Assembly (NCBI GenBank): GCA_041486185.1
Contig: JBGPKX010000096.1
Coordinates: 1-16,851, forward strand
Length of the DNA stretch: 16,851 nucleotides
Reading direction: 5' to 3'
From: QHXW01 sp041486185
GTDB lineage: Bacteria; Acidobacteriota; Terriglobia; Bryobacterales; Bryobacteraceae
A model generated the notes under the pieces. The model was given only the letters and a program-made list of their open reading frames with translations. It made no database searches and was not told where the DNA came from. Positions 14,783 through 16,851 of this stretch are shown one piece after another (the stretch's first letter is position 1; each line of letters begins with the position of its first letter). Made by a program: the position numbers and the translations under genes.

Positions 14783-15826
14783 ATGGTTCTACCGCAAACG
14801 TACGGCGCCGCTTTGCTTCTCATTATCCTCAGCATGCTTTGCTGGGGCTCGTGGGCAAACACGTTCAAACTCGCGGGCAAGTGGCGATTCGAACTGTTCT
14901 ACTACGACTATTCATTGGGCGTGCTGATCGCCGCGGCAATCTACGCGCTGACTTTCGGAAATTTCGGTTCAGACGGTATTAGCCTAGTCGACGATCTCAT
15001 GCACGCTGGCAAGCGGCAAATCTTTCTCGGCGGAGTCGGCGGCGTCGTTTTCAACCTGGCCAACATGCTGCTGGTCGCCGCGATCTCGCTCGCCGGGTTG
15101 TCGGTTGCGTTTCCGGTGGGCATTGGTCTGGCGCTGGTCATCGGCGTCATCTGGAACTACATACTAAAGCCGCAAGGCAACCCCACGTTGTTGTTCACCG
15201 GCGCCGCGATTGTCGTGGGTGCGATCGTGGTCGACGCTTTCGCCTACCGCGCGCTCGAAGCCGGTAGGGCGGTGGACGCTGCCAAGCAGGGCGGCAAGCC
15301 AGGTGCGCGCAAAGTCACGGGGAAGGGAATTGCGCTCAGCCTGCTGAGCGGCGTGTTGATGGGGTCGTTCTTTCCGCTGGTGGAGATGGGGAAAGCAGGG
15401 CCGCTCGGCCTTGGCCCGTATGCGATCGGGTTCGTTTTCGCGGCAGGCGTATTCTTGTCGACGTTCTTCTTCAATCTGTTCTTCATGAATCTGCCGGTTG
15501 AGGGCGAACCTGTGGCGATGTCGGAATATTTCAAGGGGACTGGGAAGCAGCATCTTCTCGGCATCGTTGGCGGGTTGATCTGGGCTACCGGCACCATCGC
15601 CAATTTTGTGGCTGCCAGCGCGCCGGATAAGGTGCAGGTTGGGCCGGCCATCAGCTACGCGATTGGTCAGGGTGCGACTATGGTGAGCGCGCTGTGGGGA
15701 CTGCTGGTTTGGAGAGAATTCGCGGGAGCCGGGCCGCGGGTTCGCTTGCTGGTGTTGATCATGCTGCTCCTTTTCGTCTGCGGCCTGGGCCTGGTTTCGG
15801 TAGCGCCGTTGTACACGGGCGGTTAG
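14783..15826 (+). CDS. DMT-superfamily permease related to ureide permease / GRP sugar transporters
   Basis: A 347-residue membrane protein with about ten hydrophobic segments in two halves, split by a basic cytoplasmic loop near 165-187 (AKQGGKPGARKVTGKG). The start CWGSWANTFKLAGKWRFELFYYDY, the following ALTFGNFGSDG, and GGVVFNLANMLLVAAISLAGLSV recall plant ureide permeases and bacterial glucose/ribose-type (GRP, RhaT-like) carriers. In those, WGTW, a DY pair and a GN(L/M)A-type motif sit in the same order. The substrate cannot be told: allantoin-like ureides, sugars or nucleobases are all possible. The gene stands alone, with its own promoter candidate. No purine-catabolism gene lies nearby to support a ureide role. 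Confidence 0.85.
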   Translation: MVLPQTYGAALLLIILSMLCWGSWANTFKLAGKWRFELFYYDYSLGVLIAAAIYALTFGNFGSDGISLVDDLMHAGKRQIFLGGVGGVVFNLANMLLVAAISLAGLSVAFPVGIGLALVIGVIWNYILKPQGNPTLLFTGAAIVVGAIVVDAFAYRALEAGRAVDAAKQGGKPGARKVTGKGIALSLLSGVLMGSFFPLVEMGKAGPLGLGPYAIGFVFAAGVFLSTFFFNLFFMNLPVEGEPVAMSEYFKGTGKQHLLGIVGGLIWATGTIANFVAASAPDKVQVGPAISYAIGQGATMVSALWGLLVWREFAGAGPRVRLLVLIMLLLFVCGLGLVSVAPLYTGG

Positions 15827-15881
15827 GGCGAGGGTGGGCATCATCACGCGCCCGCCTATCTAAATCATCGACCTGTCGAGT

Positions 15882-16262
15882 ATGAAGTACACCGAGTTAT
15901 TCAGCCCGCACCACCTCGCAACCCTTGTGGACTGGCTGGAAGAGAAGGGCCAACTGCTTCTACAAATCGAATTGCCGCACAGCGGCGGAAGTGGCGTCTG
16001 TCACACCGTCCAATCGCTGGCAGAATTGAAAGTTCTGATCGAGGGAGTCACTCATCCCGAAATCGAGATTGTCATCTGGAAGAACATGACCCAATCTGCA
16101 TTTGAATCGGACGAGCTACTTCCAGATTTGAAGTGGATCTATGGTCACACCGATGAGGTGATGTACCTGGCGGTTTTAAAGAATCGTAACTTCAGCTTCT
16201 CTTACAGTGACCACGCAGCTAGGTACGAGAAGGCGATCAGCGACTGGTTTGGGCACGGTTGA
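15882..16262 (+). CDS. Hypothetical protein, lower GC than neighbours
   Basis: A 126-residue protein that I do not recognise. It begins MKYTELFSPHHLATLVDWLE and has an alternating helix/strand look, with strands near LLLQIELPH and EIEIVIWKNM and a closing segment SFSYSDHAARYEKAISDWFG. There is no signal peptide, membrane span or clear catalytic motif. Codon use is visibly more AT-ending than in adjacent genes, which hints at recent acquisition. The small mixed fold with Trp/His-rich ends resembles the style of immunity-type or SMI1-like small proteins, but this is only an impression. No toxin gene is next to it. ATG 15882 lacks a good Shine-Dalgarno sequence. It converges with ftsK across 78 nt. 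Confidence 0.65.
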   Translation: MKYTELFSPHHLATLVDWLEEKGQLLLQIELPHSGGSGVCHTVQSLAELKVLIEGVTHPEIEIVIWKNMTQSAFESDELLPDLKWIYGHTDEVMYLAVLKNRNFSFSYSDHAARYEKAISDWFGHG

Positions 16263-16340
16263 AGGGCATCAGAGACTACCTCAAGATCGATAGACCAGCA
16301 GTCCTGGCGTGCATGACCCGTGCAGGCGTTTCAATAGGTC

Positions 16341-16851
16341 TTAGCGCTCGCGATCTGCGACCTCACGCAGCCACTCCGGACGCTTCAATACTTCGCGCGG
16401 TTTCGAGCCGTCGGGCGGGCCGATGATGCCGTCGCGGTGCATCATGTCGAGGATGCGCGCGGCGCGGCCGTAACCCAGTCGCAGGCGGCGCTGCAATGTT
16501 GAAGTCGAGGCTTTGCCCATTTCGAGCACTACGCGCAGCGCTTCTTCGTACATCGGGTCCTGCTCATTGGAGCCGGCGCCGTCCTCTTCCAATGCGTCTT
16601 CTTCGTCGCTAGGCGGAGCGAGGAGCAGGGACTGATCGTACTCGGGAACGGCCTGTTCTTTCCAGAAATCCACCACGCGGTTGATCTCGCTCTCGGTGAC
16701 AAAGGCGCCGTGCACGCGCGTGAGCCGCGACGAGCCAGGGGGCAGGAACAGCATGTCGCCTTTGCCCAGCAGGTGGTCTGCGCCCATGACATCGAGAATG
16801 GTGCGCGAGTCGACGCGCGTGGCCACGCGGAAGCTGATGCGGGCAGGGAAG
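16341..16851 (-). CDS. ftsK: DNA translocase FtsK, C-terminal part (runs off right edge)
   Basis: The last 169 residues of an FtsK/SpoIIIE-type translocase; the N-terminal membrane part and most of the motor lie beyond the window. Visible first is the end of the RecA-like motor domain: FPARISFRVATRVDSRTILD, GADHLLGKGDMLFLPPG and RVHGAFVTESEINRVVDFWK. An acidic linker follows (SDEEDALEEDGAGSNEQDP). The winged-helix gamma domain comes last (DPMYEEALRVVLEMGKASTS, YGRAARILDMMHRDGIIGP, GSKPREVLKR). The gamma domain reads polar guide sequences (KOPS/SRS type) that direct the hexamer toward dif during chromosome segregation. The stop codon TAA is at 16343-16341. The frame stays open to the window edge, so internal start codons here are not the true start. 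Confidence 0.95.
   Translation of the reverse strand, partial: FPARISFRVATRVDSRTILDVMGADHLLGKGDMLFLPPGSSRLTRVHGAFVTESEINRVVDFWKEQAVPEYDQSLLLAPPSDEEDALEEDGAGSNEQDPMYEEALRVVLEMGKASTSTLQRRLRLGYGRAARILDMMHRDGIIGPPDGSKPREVLKRPEWLREVADRER

Noticed and set aside
15836..15860. GGGC/GCCC inverted repeat after the permease gene
   Set aside because: Loose stem, large loop and no T-tract; not called a terminator.

Overview
The window looks like chromosomal DNA from an acidobacterium of the Solibacter/Bryobacter type. The evidence is high-GC coding sequence and a very large secreted protein ending in a TIGR03437-like C-terminal domain, a family that is especially abundant in Candidatus Solibacter. There are also short translationally coupled operons and several promoters placed almost on top of the start codon. 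No insertion sequence, prophage, CRISPR array or rRNA was seen. The assignment is inferred from protein features, not from a database search.

Left part (1-4743): bases 1-261 hold no convincing gene, but carry a well-spaced leftward promoter and a G-quadruplex motif. A leftward gene (262-4353) encodes a secreted protein of about 1363 residues with a LamG-like domain, a putative glycoside-hydrolase barrel, a carbohydrate-binding module, a golvesin-like domain and TIGR03437. About 310 bases of non-coding sequence then lead to a leftward tRNA-Pro(CGG) with encoded CCA.

Middle (4744-10096): two near-identical palindromes, exactly 21 bp apart, lie between the tRNA promoter and a small rightward coiled-coil gene. 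A leftward operon with 4-nt and 1-nt overlaps encodes, in transcription order, a secreted glycine-zipper protein, a DsbA-like thioredoxin-fold protein and an SDR oxidoreductase. Next come two more leftward genes: a DUF697/EcsC-like hydrophobic protein, and a 504-residue protein with a C-terminal RecB-type PD-(D/E)XK nuclease signature. The nuclease gene is divergent from yqeY, and their shared intergenic region carries three GTGCAC-centred repeats.

Right part (10097-16851): yqeY overlaps an OPT-family transporter gene by 4 nt. A solitary VapB-like ribbon-helix-helix antitoxin follows. It has no toxin, and its C-terminus is restored by adding a single G to a G5 run. Then come an FhaA-like FHA protein, a 31-residue membrane microprotein starting inside the FHA stop codon, and a PP2C-type Ser/Thr phosphatase, a signalling cluster reminiscent of actinobacterial fhaA-fhaB-pstP. 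The window ends with a DMT-type permease related to ureide permeases, an unrecognised 126-residue protein of visibly lower GC, and the leftward C-terminal end of ftsK.

The genes do not form one pathway. The most interesting items are the tandem palindromes upstream of tRNA-Pro, the FHA-microprotein-PP2C cluster, the frameshifted orphan antitoxin, the GTGCAC repeats and the recurrent leaderless-type starts.
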